A stretch of 64,000 nucleotides of DNA from CBDDKW01 sp965230425 (GCA_965230425.1 CBDDKW010000003.1:1-64000), one strand, 5' to 3'. Shown: positions 20,537 through 29,360, counted from the first letter of the stretch. Made by a program: numbers and translations. The notes: generated from the letters alone by a model not told the origin.

Positions 20537-22090
20537 TTACCCTCCTGCTCCTGCGCGTAAATCTAAGTCAGATCTTAACTCTTGCGCAAGTGGAGTTTCT
20601 ATAGTACTAGAAGCATTCCCTGTTATTCTATCTAATTTGTCTCGCGCTGTTCGTAAAGCTTTCACACTTTCAGGCTCAAAAGGATTATCACGATCTTTAG
20701 CTAAGCCTCGAGCAAATAGATCACCACCCGTTAGAACACGGGTCAAGGCATTTTCAGGAATCATCAGATAATCAAGAATTTTAGTAAATACCCTTCTTGC
20801 TTTGCTCTCAGGCTTCACCTGCTTCATACCCTTTTGTATAACGTCTTCGCTAGCAACTTTAATGACTGAGTTGATATCATTCATGCTTATTGCTCCATGA
20901 TTTTCTTCAGCTTTAGTCCTAAAACTGGTTCGGATATTTGCAATTTTGCTGCGTGTATCTTGCAATACTTGTATCTCTTTTGCAGTATCTTCTGAATTAT
21001 TTTTACCTGCTCTTAAATCATTTTCAGTATTACTTAGATCAGCAATCACTGTATCAAGCTTTTGATCTAACCACTTATTCCACTTTTGCTGGTAAGCATA
21101 ATTAACAGCCCAATCTAGTGAGGACATATTTTTTTCAGACGTATTATCATACAGAATATCATGTTCAGCCTTACTATCGGCAAGAAAAACTGTCTTACCA
21201 AGGCTTTCAGTCAGAGACTTAAACTTAGCATGTACTTGTTTATTCATTTCAGGATATAAATGCTTAATGAGCAATTCTGTTGTTGAAGCGGCACCAGCAC
21301 CAGGCTCACGTGGTAATTGCTCTAAACCTTGCACAAATGCGGACATTTGTAGCATAAATTTATGTACATCATCAGGTGATGATAAGTTTACGCGCATGAG
21401 TTGTTTGTTAAATTCACTAACATTAGCGTGTGGTTTGATATTATATTTTTCAATTAATCGTTCTTTAACTTGCTCTTTATAAGCTTGTTCAACACATTCA
21501 CTGAGTACTAATAAGCCTGTGGTTTTTCCCTCGACTCTGTTTGCATGAGTATAGTCATAATCTTGGAAACTAATACTTCCTGTGCCTATGCCTATGTTAA
21601 GCGCTTTAATTTTGGCAACATCTTTCATTGTTAAATCACCTTTTAAACGACCGGTGACAGATTTAAGCAATTCTTGGTAGTTAGGGTCATCTCTAGTAAT
21701 ATTGATTTCGCCATCGCCTAGATAACGGCCATCTACATATCGCTGTGCTTTTAGCATATAATCATAGGCTTGCTGAATATTCTCGCATACATACAATGGC
21801 CTGCCTAGATTATCTTTACCTCTATTCTGAATTTTTGTTGCCCGTAGTGATTGTAATACATCTGGCATTTCTACATTTTTATTTTGTGCTGGCTCTTGCG
21901 GTCCTACCAGAATAAAACTAGCAGCACGTTTGATCTTACCTGCTAACCATGATTCCTTGGCAGACTCTGGCGTTTCTGCACGGTGTCCACCCAACATAGG
22001 TGGCGGAATTTGTTTTCCGGGTTGTTGGCTTGCTGCCATTTCTGCTTGTTGAATAGCACTCATTGGATTACGTGGATCATTGGCACCCAT
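20537..22090 (-). CDS. Hypothetical protein, 517 residues, function unknown
   Basis: I do not recognise a family. The start is set at the ATG at 22090 because GCGAGGAGT lies 6-7 bases upstream; an in-frame extension to 22168 has no ribosome binding site. The protein has no signal peptide or membrane segment. The N-terminus is Pro/Gln-rich and disordered-looking (residues 1-60). The remainder is mostly charged and helical, with a probable coiled coil around residues 340-400 (DKLDRI- and DLSNTEND-type sequence) and a Gly-rich end (LRAGAGG). It is the last gene after rluB, with 127 bp between, preceded by an AT-rich stretch that could carry its own promoter. A cytosolic or secreted host-directed protein are both possible. 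Confidence 0.75.
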   Translation of the reverse strand: MGANDPRNPMSAIQQAEMAASQQPGKQIPPPMLGGHRAETPESAKESWLAGKIKRAASFILVGPQEPAQNKNVEMPDVLQSLRATKIQNRGKDNLGRPLYVCENIQQAYDYMLKAQRYVDGRYLGDGEINITRDDPNYQELLKSVTGRLKGDLTMKDVAKIKALNIGIGTGSISFQDYDYTHANRVEGKTTGLLVLSECVEQAYKEQVKERLIEKYNIKPHANVSEFNKQLMRVNLSSPDDVHKFMLQMSAFVQGLEQLPREPGAGAASTTELLIKHLYPEMNKQVHAKFKSLTESLGKTVFLADSKAEHDILYDNTSEKNMSSLDWAVNYAYQQKWNKWLDQKLDTVIADLSNTENDLRAGKNNSEDTAKEIQVLQDTRSKIANIRTSFRTKAEENHGAISMNDINSVIKVASEDVIQKGMKQVKPESKARRVFTKILDYLMIPENALTRVLTGGDLFARGLAKDRDNPFEPESVKALRTARDKLDRITGNASSTIETPLAQELRSDLDLRAGAGG

Positions 22091-22217
22091 GGACTTACTC
22101 CTCGCTGTAGTAGTTATAATGTATAATATAAAGATTGCATGTTGTTTATTTTTTTGATGTCTGTACAAGCATAGTACATGGGGTGAGGTTGTCTAGGAAT
22201 TTTGCGTAAATGAAGTG

Positions 22218-22934
22218 TTACAAAGCGCGGACTTGTTCTTTATCCAACTCAATCCAGCGACCAATTTTTAGATAACGTGGGAGTTTTAAATCACCGTAAC
22301 GGATTCTTAATAAACGACTGACTTGTAAACCTTGAGATTCCCAAAGACGACGGACTTCGCGATTACGCCCTTCAGTAATGACAACATGATACCAATGATT
22401 TAAACCCTCACCGCCCTTATCCACGATCTGCTTAAAGCTAGCAACACCATCTTCTAATTCAACGCCTTTACGTAGAATCTTCAGTATTGCTGGCGTTACT
22501 TCACCAAAGACGCGCACGGCATATTCGCGTTCAATCTCTGCTGAAGGGTGCATGAGCTTATTGGCTAATTCGCCATCATTGGTAAATAGCAATAAACCAG
22601 AGGAATTAATATCTAAGCGGCCAACACTGATCCAACGACCACTGCGTAATCTTGGCAAAGTTTCAAAGACGGTTTCACGGCCTTCAGGATCTTTACGCGT
22701 ACAAATAACCCCTTCAGGCTTGTAGTATAAAAGCACGCGGGTCTTTTGTTTTTCTGCTGGTTGTAATCGTAATAATTGGCCATCGACGCGAATTTTATCT
22801 TCTGGCTCAACACGGTCACCTAAAGCGGCCATGGCACCATTAACACTAACACGTTTGGCAGTAATCCAGGTTTCCATTTCACGGCGTGAGCCTAGGCCTG
22901 CGCGGGCAAGTACTTTTTGTAGTTTTTCACTCAT
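22218..22934 (-). CDS. rluB: 23S rRNA pseudouridine(2605) synthase RluB
   Basis: A 238-residue RsuA/RluB-family enzyme that isomerises a uridine of 23S rRNA (U2605 in E. coli) to pseudouridine during large-subunit maturation. The N-terminal S4 RNA-binding domain is at ~1-60 (EKLQKVLARAGLGSRRE). The catalytic motif GRLDINSSGLLLFTNDG carries the conserved Asp at about residue 107. The family GRNREVRRLW motif follows near residue 192. Length is shorter than E. coli RluB (291 residues), mainly in the C-terminal tail. Its ATG overlaps the scpB stop (ATGA), so it is translationally coupled as the last core gene of yciO-scpA-scpB-rluB. Confidence 0.93.
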   Translation of the reverse strand: MSEKLQKVLARAGLGSRREMETWITAKRVSVNGAMAALGDRVEPEDKIRVDGQLLRLQPAEKQKTRVLLYYKPEGVICTRKDPEGRETVFETLPRLRSGRWISVGRLDINSSGLLLFTNDGELANKLMHPSAEIEREYAVRVFGEVTPAILKILRKGVELEDGVASFKQIVDKGGEGLNHWYHVVITEGRNREVRRLWESQGLQVSRLLRIRYGDLKLPRYLKIGRWIELDKEQVRAL

Positions 22935-23971
22935 GCTTCAACAACTAAATCATCAGCTTCAATGGTGGCTTCAGTTTCTTCGGCATTTGTTGCTTCGGTG
23001 GGGGTAAATACTGGTTCGATAGTAATGCTCACGCATTCTTGGCTATCATCGCGAATATCTTCCACATAAGAAATGATAGCATTATCATCAAGCTCAGCAA
23101 TGTGTGTTTCATCGCCAGTGGATTCACTGCTCTGTTGTTGTTCTACTGCCTCTTCATCTGTCATCGCTGCACTGGACATTTCGGCTTTGCCAGCTTCCAT
23201 TGAATCTATTTCTGTTGTTTCTGAATCAGTTGCAACGTCAGCTATATTTTCTACGACATTATCTAGTAGATCATCCTCATGGACTGTTTCACTATCCTGA
23301 GTTGCATCAGCACTTTCAACATCTGCACTCATTTCTTCTGTTTCAGCACTATCATCAGCTAAGTCAGCATCATTCTGAGCTGCTTCTACATTGGCGACTT
23401 CATCTACTAAATCCATTTGCGCATTTAAGGCGGGATCATCTAAATCTTGGATCTCATTAAGTGTCGGTAATTCTTCTAAGCTTTTTAAGTTAAAATAATC
23501 TAAAAACTTGCGGGTTGTAGCATAGAGACTTGGTTTACCAGGTACATCGCGGTGCCCTACGACCCTCACCCATTCACGGTCGAGTAAGGTTTTAATGATA
23601 CCTGTACTCACAGCGACACCACGCACATCTTCAATCTCAGCGCGGGTAATAGGCTGTCGATAGGCAATTAAGACCAAAGTTTCTAATAAAGCACGAGAAT
23701 AACGTGGTGGTTTTTCATCCCACATGCGGGCTATCCACGGTGCTAGGTCTTGTTTTACCTGAAAGCGAAAACCACTGGCTACTTCGACTAATTCTACTCC
23801 ACGTTCAGTGAAGCTACCTTGTAGCTCATTTAAGGCAGCTTTGATTTCTGCAGCTTTAGGACACTCATTTTCAGCAAATAATTTTTGTAGGCGCTCCACA
23901 GACATGGGTTCGCCAGCGACTAAAATCGCCCCTTCTAAAATTTGCTTCAGTTTATCTTTATCAATACTCAT
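22931..23971 (-). CDS. scpB: Segregation and condensation protein ScpB with long acidic C-terminal tail
   Basis: ScpB is the winged-helix (kite) partner of ScpA in the SMC-ScpAB chromosome condensin. The conserved part is residues ~1-185, including LIAYRQPITRAEIEDVRGVAV and the second winged helix near GHRDVPGKPSLYATT. The last ~160 residues are an acidic low-complexity tail of D, E, A, S and T, with almost no basic residues, which ordinary ScpB (about 170-200 residues) lacks. It overlaps scpA by 4 bp (ATGA) upstream and rluB by 4 bp downstream, which indicates coupled translation. No smc gene is in the window. Confidence 0.92.
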   Translation of the reverse strand: MSIDKDKLKQILEGAILVAGEPMSVERLQKLFAENECPKAAEIKAALNELQGSFTERGVELVEVASGFRFQVKQDLAPWIARMWDEKPPRYSRALLETLVLIAYRQPITRAEIEDVRGVAVSTGIIKTLLDREWVRVVGHRDVPGKPSLYATTRKFLDYFNLKSLEELPTLNEIQDLDDPALNAQMDLVDEVANVEAAQNDADLADDSAETEEMSADVESADATQDSETVHEDDLLDNVVENIADVATDSETTEIDSMEAGKAEMSSAAMTDEEAVEQQQSSESTGDETHIAELDDNAIISYVEDIRDDSQECVSITIEPVFTPTEATNAEETEATIEADDLVVEA

Positions 23972-25095
23972 GTTGATGTGGCTCTTATATGAATTGGACT
24001 GTAGGGTTCATGTTGAATGATTTCTATCATGGATTGGCGTAATAGTTCTAACATAGCAATAAAGGAAACTACAACACCCATCTTACCTTCCTTGAGGGTA
24101 AATAGATTGGAAAATTCAATAAATTCTTTACCTGCTAAACGATCTAAAACTTGGGTCATGCGTTCACGCACGGATAATTGTTCTTTTTCAATATGATGGC
24201 TGGTATTTAATTCCACTCGCTTCATGACATCTTTCAAAGCTAAAATTAATTCTTTTAATTCGACGTCAGGTAAAGGTCTGGTTTTGTCTAATTCGGGTGG
24301 CTGTGCGGATCCTAAATGGAAGTCACGCTCTAAACGGGGCAGCTCTTCTAAATCTTCTGCGGCAGCTTTAATACGTTCATATTCTTGTAAACGCCGCACT
24401 AATTCAGCCCGCGGATCTTCCTCTTCACCCTCTTCGCTCACAGGACGTGGTAATAGTAAACGTGATTTAATTTCAGCTAAACTAGCAGCCATAACTAAGT
24501 ACTCAGCCGCCAGCTCTAAGCGCAAGTTTTCCATTAGCTCAACGTATTCCACATATTGGTGAGTAATCGTGGCAATAGGAATATCTAAAATATCTAAATT
24601 TTGTCGCTTGATCAGATAAAGCAATAAATCCAATGGTCCTTCAAAGGCTTCTAGGAAGACTTCCAAGGCATCAGGGGGAATATATAAATCTTCAGGCAAT
24701 TTGGTGAAGACCTCACCTCTCACAAGGATACTTGATGCATCTTTTGCCTCTCCTGTCTGTTGCTCATCCGCAGTAGTTGCCGCTTGTGCTTGCTCAGCCG
24801 CATCGACAGCAGCAGATGCTGCTGGCTGTTGTTCGGCTTCCATAGATACTTGTACTGCAGTGTCATTTTGCTCAGCGATCATTGCAGCCTGCGGCTGCTC
24901 ATCTGCAACAATGCCCTCTGGAACATTGGCATCAATACTATGCGTGTGCGTATCTGCAGAGGATGCCAACCTGTCAGAAGATTCTTCAGTTTCGGCAATG
25001 GCACTCACTGATTCAGTTTGTTCTACGGATACCTCAGACACGGCTGATTCAGTTTCTACAGCGGCTTCAGATTGTTCAATAACGGATTCAGACAC
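23968..25095 (-). CDS. scpA: Segregation and condensation protein ScpA (kleisin) with acidic N-terminal extension
   Basis: ScpA is the kleisin that bridges the SMC heads in chromosome condensation. The family domain begins at about residue 140 (FEGPLDLLLYLIKRQNLDI) and runs to the C-terminal winged helix (SFIAMLELLRQSMIEI). Residues 1-~125 are an extra acidic, Ala/Glu/Thr-rich segment. The start is a GTG at 25095 with AGGTA about 8 bases upstream. A later start nearer the kleisin domain cannot be excluded, but the extension is in frame, uninterrupted and resembles the ScpB tail in composition. It lies 83 bp downstream of yciO. Confidence 0.9.
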   Translation of the reverse strand: MSESVIEQSEAAVETESAVSEVSVEQTESVSAIAETEESSDRLASSADTHTHSIDANVPEGIVADEQPQAAMIAEQNDTAVQVSMEAEQQPAASAAVDAAEQAQAATTADEQQTGEAKDASSILVRGEVFTKLPEDLYIPPDALEVFLEAFEGPLDLLLYLIKRQNLDILDIPIATITHQYVEYVELMENLRLELAAEYLVMAASLAEIKSRLLLPRPVSEEGEEEDPRAELVRRLQEYERIKAAAEDLEELPRLERDFHLGSAQPPELDKTRPLPDVELKELILALKDVMKRVELNTSHHIEKEQLSVRERMTQVLDRLAGKEFIEFSNLFTLKEGKMGVVVSFIAMLELLRQSMIEIIQHEPYSPIHIRATST

Positions 25096-25178
25096 AAGGG
25101 TTACCTAGCTAATTTTTAGGCAGTTATCATACCATATACTGTGTCTTGACGCCATATATGACATAGATATATGAAATC

Positions 25179-25805
25179 CTAGGTTTGTAGCAAATCTACC
25201 ACATCCCCCTTACCCTGACGTATGAGCTGTGGGTGACCCTCCACCATATCTAGAACCGTGGTTAACTCTAACTCACCATATCCGCCATCAATGATTAAAT
25301 CCACCCGCGATTCTACCGCATCATAGATATCATGAGGATCGGTCATGGCTGTGGTTTCACCTGGCAGCAGTAACGTGGTGGTCATGATGGGCTCTCCTAA
25401 GGCTTGGAGTAAATCCTGGACAATCTGATTTTCAGGTACTCGCATACCAATGGTTTTACGCTTGGGATGCATGAGCCGGCGCGGTACTTCCTTGCTTGCA
25501 CGTAAAATGAAGGTAAAAGGTCCAGGGGTAATGGATTTGAGCAGACGGTACGCACTATTATCTACATGAGCATAGTAACCTAAATCCTTCAAGTCTCGAC
25601 ACATCAAGGTAAAATGGTGTTTTGGCGACAGTTGGCGGATAGTACGAATGCGATCTAAGGCATTTTTATCGCCTAAATGGCAACCAATACTGTAACTACA
25701 ATCCGTCGGATAGACGACAACCCCACCTTGCTTAAGGATATCAGCCGCTTGGTTTATCAAGCGCGCTTGAGGGTTATCTGGATGTATATGGAAAAATTGT
25801 GCCAT
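25179..25805 (-). CDS. yciO: YciO, Sua5/YrdC-family protein
   Basis: A 208-residue Sua5/YciO/YrdC-domain protein. YrdC/Sua5 members make threonylcarbamoyl-adenylate for the t6A tRNA modification; the YciO branch is a paralogue with less certain activity. Family motifs are present: GGVVVYPTDCSYSIGCHL (~28-45), KHHFTLMCRDL (~82-92) and the KRKTIGMRVPEN segment (~115-126). The opening AQFFHIHPDNPQARLINQA is typical of YciO. AGGAC lies 5 bases before the ATG. It heads the minus-strand operon with scpA, scpB and rluB and is divergent from yciB. Confidence 0.9.
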   Translation of the reverse strand: MAQFFHIHPDNPQARLINQAADILKQGGVVVYPTDCSYSIGCHLGDKNALDRIRTIRQLSPKHHFTLMCRDLKDLGYYAHVDNSAYRLLKSITPGPFTFILRASKEVPRRLMHPKRKTIGMRVPENQIVQDLLQALGEPIMTTTLLLPGETTAMTDPHDIYDAVESRVDLIIDGGYGELELTTVLDMVEGHPQLIRQGKGDVVDLLQT

Positions 25806-25881
25806 TTTTGTCCTAGATTCATTTTGAATGCAAACTAATAGTATGCAATATATGAGCCAGTTAGGTAAAGTTAGCTTTCAA

Positions 25882-25908
25882 TTGCCTGCATAGTTTTTAT
25901 GTTATACT
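25882..25908 (+). promoter_or_regulatory. Putative sigma-70 promoter of yciB (extended -10)
   Basis: TTGCCT (25882-25887), then an extended -10 TGTTATACT with TATACT at 25903-25908. The spacer is short (15 bp), but the TG at the extended -10 position would compensate. It ends about 60 bases before the yciB ATG and lies in the divergent yciO-yciB gap. Confidence 0.5.
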
Positions 25909-25969
25909 CTGCCCGCTAGCAAAGAAAATGCTATGCTTATTACTTACGCTGAACAAAATTGAGACATAT

Positions 25970-26524
25970 ATGAAATTACTCTTTGAGATCTTCCCCATTG
26001 TTTTATTCTTTGTGGTTTATAAATTTTTTGGGTTTTATACCGCCACGGCAGCTTTGATTGTGGGATGTGCGGCTCAGCTCAGCTATTCTTGGATAAAATA
26101 CCGCCGCGTCGACACCATGCTGCTAGTCAGTGGTGCCCTAGCTATTATTCTTGGGGCTACCACACTCATCTTACAAGATGAAATATTTGTAAAATGGAAA
26201 CCCAGCATCTTCTATTGGGTCTTTGCCATTATTCTATTTGCAAGCCACTTTATCGGTGAAAAAACCATCATCCAGCGTATGTTAGAAAGCAATATTGAAG
26301 CGCCTGTCGCTGTCTGGCCTAAATTAAATATGGTGTGGGCTTGGTTCTTCACTCTGCTTGGCTTTGTTAATATCTATGTGATTTATAACTTCTCCACGAA
26401 TGCATGGGTGAATTTCAAATTAGGCATTGTTGGGATCACGTTAATATTTGCTGTAGCACAAGCGTTTTATCTGGCTCGCTATATCGAACAGCACAAACAA
26501 CAAACCCCTGAAAATAATTCTTAA
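25970..26524 (+). CDS. yciB: YciB, inner-membrane septation protein A family
   Basis: A 184-residue integral membrane protein of the YciB/IspA family, which takes part in cell-envelope integrity and division in enterobacteria and interacts with divisome proteins. The start is set at MKLLFEIFPIVLFF (25970), with GAGA upstream; an upstream ATG at 25928 would add a non-conserved 14-residue stretch. About five hydrophobic segments are visible. Family-typical sequence includes FFVVYKFFGFYTATA near the N-terminus and the conserved KWKPSIFYW near residue 75. Length matches the family (about 180). A bolA-like gene follows 10 bp downstream. Confidence 0.92.
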   Translation: MKLLFEIFPIVLFFVVYKFFGFYTATAALIVGCAAQLSYSWIKYRRVDTMLLVSGALAIILGATTLILQDEIFVKWKPSIFYWVFAIILFASHFIGEKTIIQRMLESNIEAPVAVWPKLNMVWAWFFTLLGFVNIYVIYNFSTNAWVNFKLGIVGITLIFAVAQAFYLARYIEQHKQQTPENNS

Positions 26525-26534
26525 TAGCACTATT

Positions 26535-26786
26535 ATGGATAGAATTGCCAATATAAAAACACGTTTACAGGCAGCTCTCACACCCAGCTCGCTTGAAATT
26601 ACCGATGATAGCCATCTGCATATTGGTCATCCCGGTGCTCAATCGGGTGCCGGGCATTTTACTGTAGAAATAGCCAGTGACTATTTTACCGGTAAAACAC
26701 GCTTGCAATGCCATCGACTTATTTACGATGCGCTCGATGATATGATGCACACTGAAATCCATGCCTTGAAGATTGTAATAATCTAA
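26535..26786 (+). CDS. BolA-family protein
   Basis: An 83-residue BolA/IbaG-type protein. Family members pair with monothiol glutaredoxins and take part in iron-sulfur handling or act as DNA-binding regulators. The signature DDSHLHIGHPGAQSGAGHFTVEI (~23-45) and the C-terminal helix with HRLIYDALDDMMHTEIHAL are both present. It lies 10 bp after yciB, as in many gammaproteobacteria, and its stop is 19 bp from the convergent photolyase gene. Whether it is BolA proper or an IbaG-like paralogue cannot be fixed from the sequence alone. Confidence 0.88.
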   Translation: MDRIANIKTRLQAALTPSSLEITDDSHLHIGHPGAQSGAGHFTVEIASDYFTGKTRLQCHRLIYDALDDMMHTEIHALKIVII

Positions 26787-26805
26787 ATGTCAGCCACAGC
26801 CTACT

Positions 26806-28326
26806 TTAAAGAGTTTGCAAAAAACCTTCGGCACTTTGCTTAATAGCGTCTAACTTATCATCGGACATATTATTTAGATTTTTATACGCAAAAGTTAAGC
26901 GAGGGTTATGACTTAATTTTTCTTTGTGCTTATCTAAGAAAAACCAATATAAATAATTAAATGGACAAGCCTGTGGCCCTGTTTTTTCTTTAACACTGAA
27001 CTCACAGTTCTGGCAATAATCAGACATTTTATTAATATAATTTCCACTAGCAATATAAGGTTTACTCGCTAAATACCCGCCGTCTGCATGTAAAATCATA
27101 CCAATAACGTTTGGCATTTCTACCCATTCAAAAGCATCAGCATAAATGGCAAGATACCATGCTTGTACTTCTTTGGGATCCAACCCAGCTAAAAGAGAAA
27201 AATTACCAATCACCATCAATCGCTGTATATGATGAGCATATGCATTATCAAGAGTGTTCTGAAAACACTGAGCTAAACAATTCATCTTGGTTTTTGCTGT
27301 CCAAAAGCAATCAGGTAATGGACGCTGGTGATTAAAATAATTGCTATGTTCATACTCAGGCATCATATGCCAATAAATCCCTCTAATAAACTCACGCCAG
27401 CCGAGCACTTGTCTTATAAAACCTTCCGCAGCATTCAGAGGAACAGTAGCTGAAGCATAAGCACTCTCCACTGCATGGATTACCTCTCTAGGTAATAACA
27501 AACCTACATTCAAATAGAAACTAATATGACTGTGGAATAACCAAGGACTCTTAATACTCATTGTATCTTGGTAATCACCGAATAATGGCAATCTCTGGCT
27601 GATAAACTCTTCTAAAACTTGCTGAGCCTGCTTACGAGTAACCGCAAAATAAAAATGAGTTGTATTTCCAGGGTGATCATTAAATCGTTTGCTAACTAGA
27701 TCCAACACTGATTGCGTTACACTATTAACTGAAAATTGAGTTGGCTCTGGTAGCTTAATATTTTTGGGTAGCGACTTACGATTTTGACTATCATAATTCC
27801 ATGCACCTCCAACTGGCTTATTACCATCCATTAAAACGTTATGTTTTTTACGCATTTTTTGGTAGAAATGCTCCATACGCAGCTGTTTTCGCCCTTGGGC
27901 AAAATGATTAAACTCCTCATGATCGCAATAAAAGCGATCATCTTTACGCACGTAAACAGGACAATCGATTATTTCTTGCAAGCCTTTCATCATATCAAGC
28001 ACTCGCCACTCACTGGGTTCGGTGATGATAATCTGCTGTGGCTTCAATAATTGATGATATCTAGTTATTTCACCCACAAAGCTATGCGTATTGTCTGTAT
28101 CTTCAAGCGAGGTGTAAATCACATGGAAAGATTGGGCTCGCAACTCGTCAGCAAAATGTCGCATCGCAGAAAAGATAAATGCTATTTTTAGTTGGTGGTG
28201 TTTTACATAATTTGCTTCATCTTGTACTTCACACAACAACACCCTATCTTGCCTCGGATCAGCATCTTTTAGCGAGCTAATATTGAAATTTAATTGGTCA
28301 CCCAAGACAATTATCAAATTACGCAT
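26806..28326 (-). CDS. Iron-sulfur bacterial cryptochrome / (6-4) photolyase-like protein
   Basis: A 506-residue member of the deoxyribodipyrimidine photolyase-related family (FeS-BCP, PF04244 type). Characterised members repair (6-4) photoproducts or act as light sensors and bind FAD, a lumazine chromophore and a [4Fe-4S] cluster. The N-terminus (LIIVLGDQLNFNIS) is the Rossmann chromophore domain; the C-terminal two thirds is the FAD-binding helical domain. Cys438, Cys441 and Cys454 (CQNC-x12-C), plus Cys350 or Cys354, reproduce the four-cysteine cluster pattern. The HHIQRLMVIGNF motif is also family-typical. It converges with the bolA-like gene. Confidence 0.9.
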   Translation of the reverse strand: MRNLIIVLGDQLNFNISSLKDADPRQDRVLLCEVQDEANYVKHHQLKIAFIFSAMRHFADELRAQSFHVIYTSLEDTDNTHSFVGEITRYHQLLKPQQIIITEPSEWRVLDMMKGLQEIIDCPVYVRKDDRFYCDHEEFNHFAQGRKQLRMEHFYQKMRKKHNVLMDGNKPVGGAWNYDSQNRKSLPKNIKLPEPTQFSVNSVTQSVLDLVSKRFNDHPGNTTHFYFAVTRKQAQQVLEEFISQRLPLFGDYQDTMSIKSPWLFHSHISFYLNVGLLLPREVIHAVESAYASATVPLNAAEGFIRQVLGWREFIRGIYWHMMPEYEHSNYFNHQRPLPDCFWTAKTKMNCLAQCFQNTLDNAYAHHIQRLMVIGNFSLLAGLDPKEVQAWYLAIYADAFEWVEMPNVIGMILHADGGYLASKPYIASGNYINKMSDYCQNCEFSVKEKTGPQACPFNYLYWFFLDKHKEKLSHNPRLTFAYKNLNNMSDDKLDAIKQSAEGFLQTL

Positions 28327-28418
28327 TTTTGAAGGCTTACCTTAAAAATAAAAGTCTTGTAGTTCGAGAGATAGTTTATTAAATCCGCCACACCCATGCA
28401 GCATAAGCATCGGAAAAC

Positions 28419-28496
<78 letters not shown>

Positions 28497-28639
28497 CAGA
28501 GGGTTGCCATGATAGCGGATCTTGGGCTGAATTGGTATAGATAAATTGAGATGGATTGCTTATTTTGTTGTCTCATATGGATTGGATGTTTATTCATCTT
28601 TAGCAACGACATTAGACCAAAAAATATCCAGAAATTAAC

Positions 28640-29080
28640 TTACTGCAAGGTTTCCAGTACACCCTCTAATTCAGCCACCATGGCTTGAATATCCATAGGT
28701 ATAGCTTCAGGTGTGTCCGCTTGTGGTATTACCGTTGTTGATGTTACTGCTGCGGTAGGTAACGGTGTGGGTGATTTTGGTTTTACATGTTTTGAGCGCA
28801 TTTCCGTTAAATGTTGGCGTGCGCCAGTGATGGTAAAACCTTTTTCATAGAGTAAATGGCGGATTAAGCGTACCATTTCTACATCTTTATGTTGATAATA
28901 GCGGCGATTGCCACGGCGTTTGGTGGGCTTTAGTTGAGAAAACTCTTGTTCCCAATAACGCAGAACATGGGGCTTAACCCCACACAGATCACTGGCTTCG
29001 CCAATGGTAAAGTAGCGCTTATTCGGAATCTCCGGTAAAGCTTCCGATATTAGGCTCATTTGCAGATTGTTCACGTCCAT
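28640..29080 (-). CDS. MerR-family transcriptional regulator downstream of ihfA
   Basis: A 146-residue MerR-type regulator. The winged helix-turn-helix is at ~20-90 (RYFTIGEASDLCGVKPHVLR, then YWEQEFSQLKP, RRGNRRYYQHKDVE). The C-terminal part is short and Pro/Thr-rich, with no metal-binding cysteines, so it is not a classical mercury sensor. The start is placed at the ATG at 29080, with AAGAG upstream; the frame is open to a TTG at 29089. It overlaps the 3' end of ihfA by 62 bp in another frame, which implies cotranscription with pheS-pheT-ihfA. Its target is unknown; this ihfA-linked MerR is a conserved companion in gammaproteobacteria. Confidence 0.9.
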   Translation of the reverse strand: MDVNNLQMSLISEALPEIPNKRYFTIGEASDLCGVKPHVLRYWEQEFSQLKPTKRRGNRRYYQHKDVEMVRLIRHLLYEKGFTITGARQHLTEMRSKHVKPKSPTPLPTAAVTSTTVIPQADTPEAIPMDIQAMVAELEGVLETLQ

Positions 29081-29360
29081 ATTGTTCAACTCTTGCCTTG
29101 AGTTTCTGGCCAGCGTGGAATGTCACAACCCGACGTTCTGATATTTCCACTGGCTCGCCCGTTTTAGGATTCCTTCCTGGGCGGCTTCTCTTATCACGGG
29201 TCATAAAGTTACCAAACCCGGATAATTTCACCTCACCATAGTGTACCAATGATTTTATTATTTTTTCAAAGAATAATTCTACTACTTCTTTGGCCTCTCT
29301 CTTATTCAACCCTAGCTGGTCAGCCAATCGGTCTGCCAACTCCGCTTTTGTTAAAGCCAT
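29019..29360 (-). CDS. ihfA: Integration host factor subunit alpha
   Basis: IHF-alpha pairs with IHF-beta to bend DNA sharply at specific sites in replication, recombination and transcription. Key features: MALTKAELADRLADQLGLNKREAKEV-type N-terminus, GEVKLSGFGNF (~45-55) and the DNA-intercalating arm RPGRNPKTGEPVEI (~63-76). The start at 29360 matches the family; an upstream in-frame start adds a non-conserved leader. At 113 residues it is about 14 longer than E. coli IhfA (99), with an added tail (ANEPNIGSFTGDSE) that lies in the merR overlap. It starts 4 bp after pheT, the usual pheST-ihfA arrangement. Confidence 0.95.
   Translation of the reverse strand: MALTKAELADRLADQLGLNKREAKEVVELFFEKIIKSLVHYGEVKLSGFGNFMTRDKRSRPGRNPKTGEPVEISERRVVTFHAGQKLKARVEQYGREQSANEPNIGSFTGDSE

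Noticed and set aside
24701..25108. 135-codon plus-strand ORF
   Set aside because: Antisense of the ScpA acidic extension; the Ser/Ala/Cys-rich product is an artefact of that composition.
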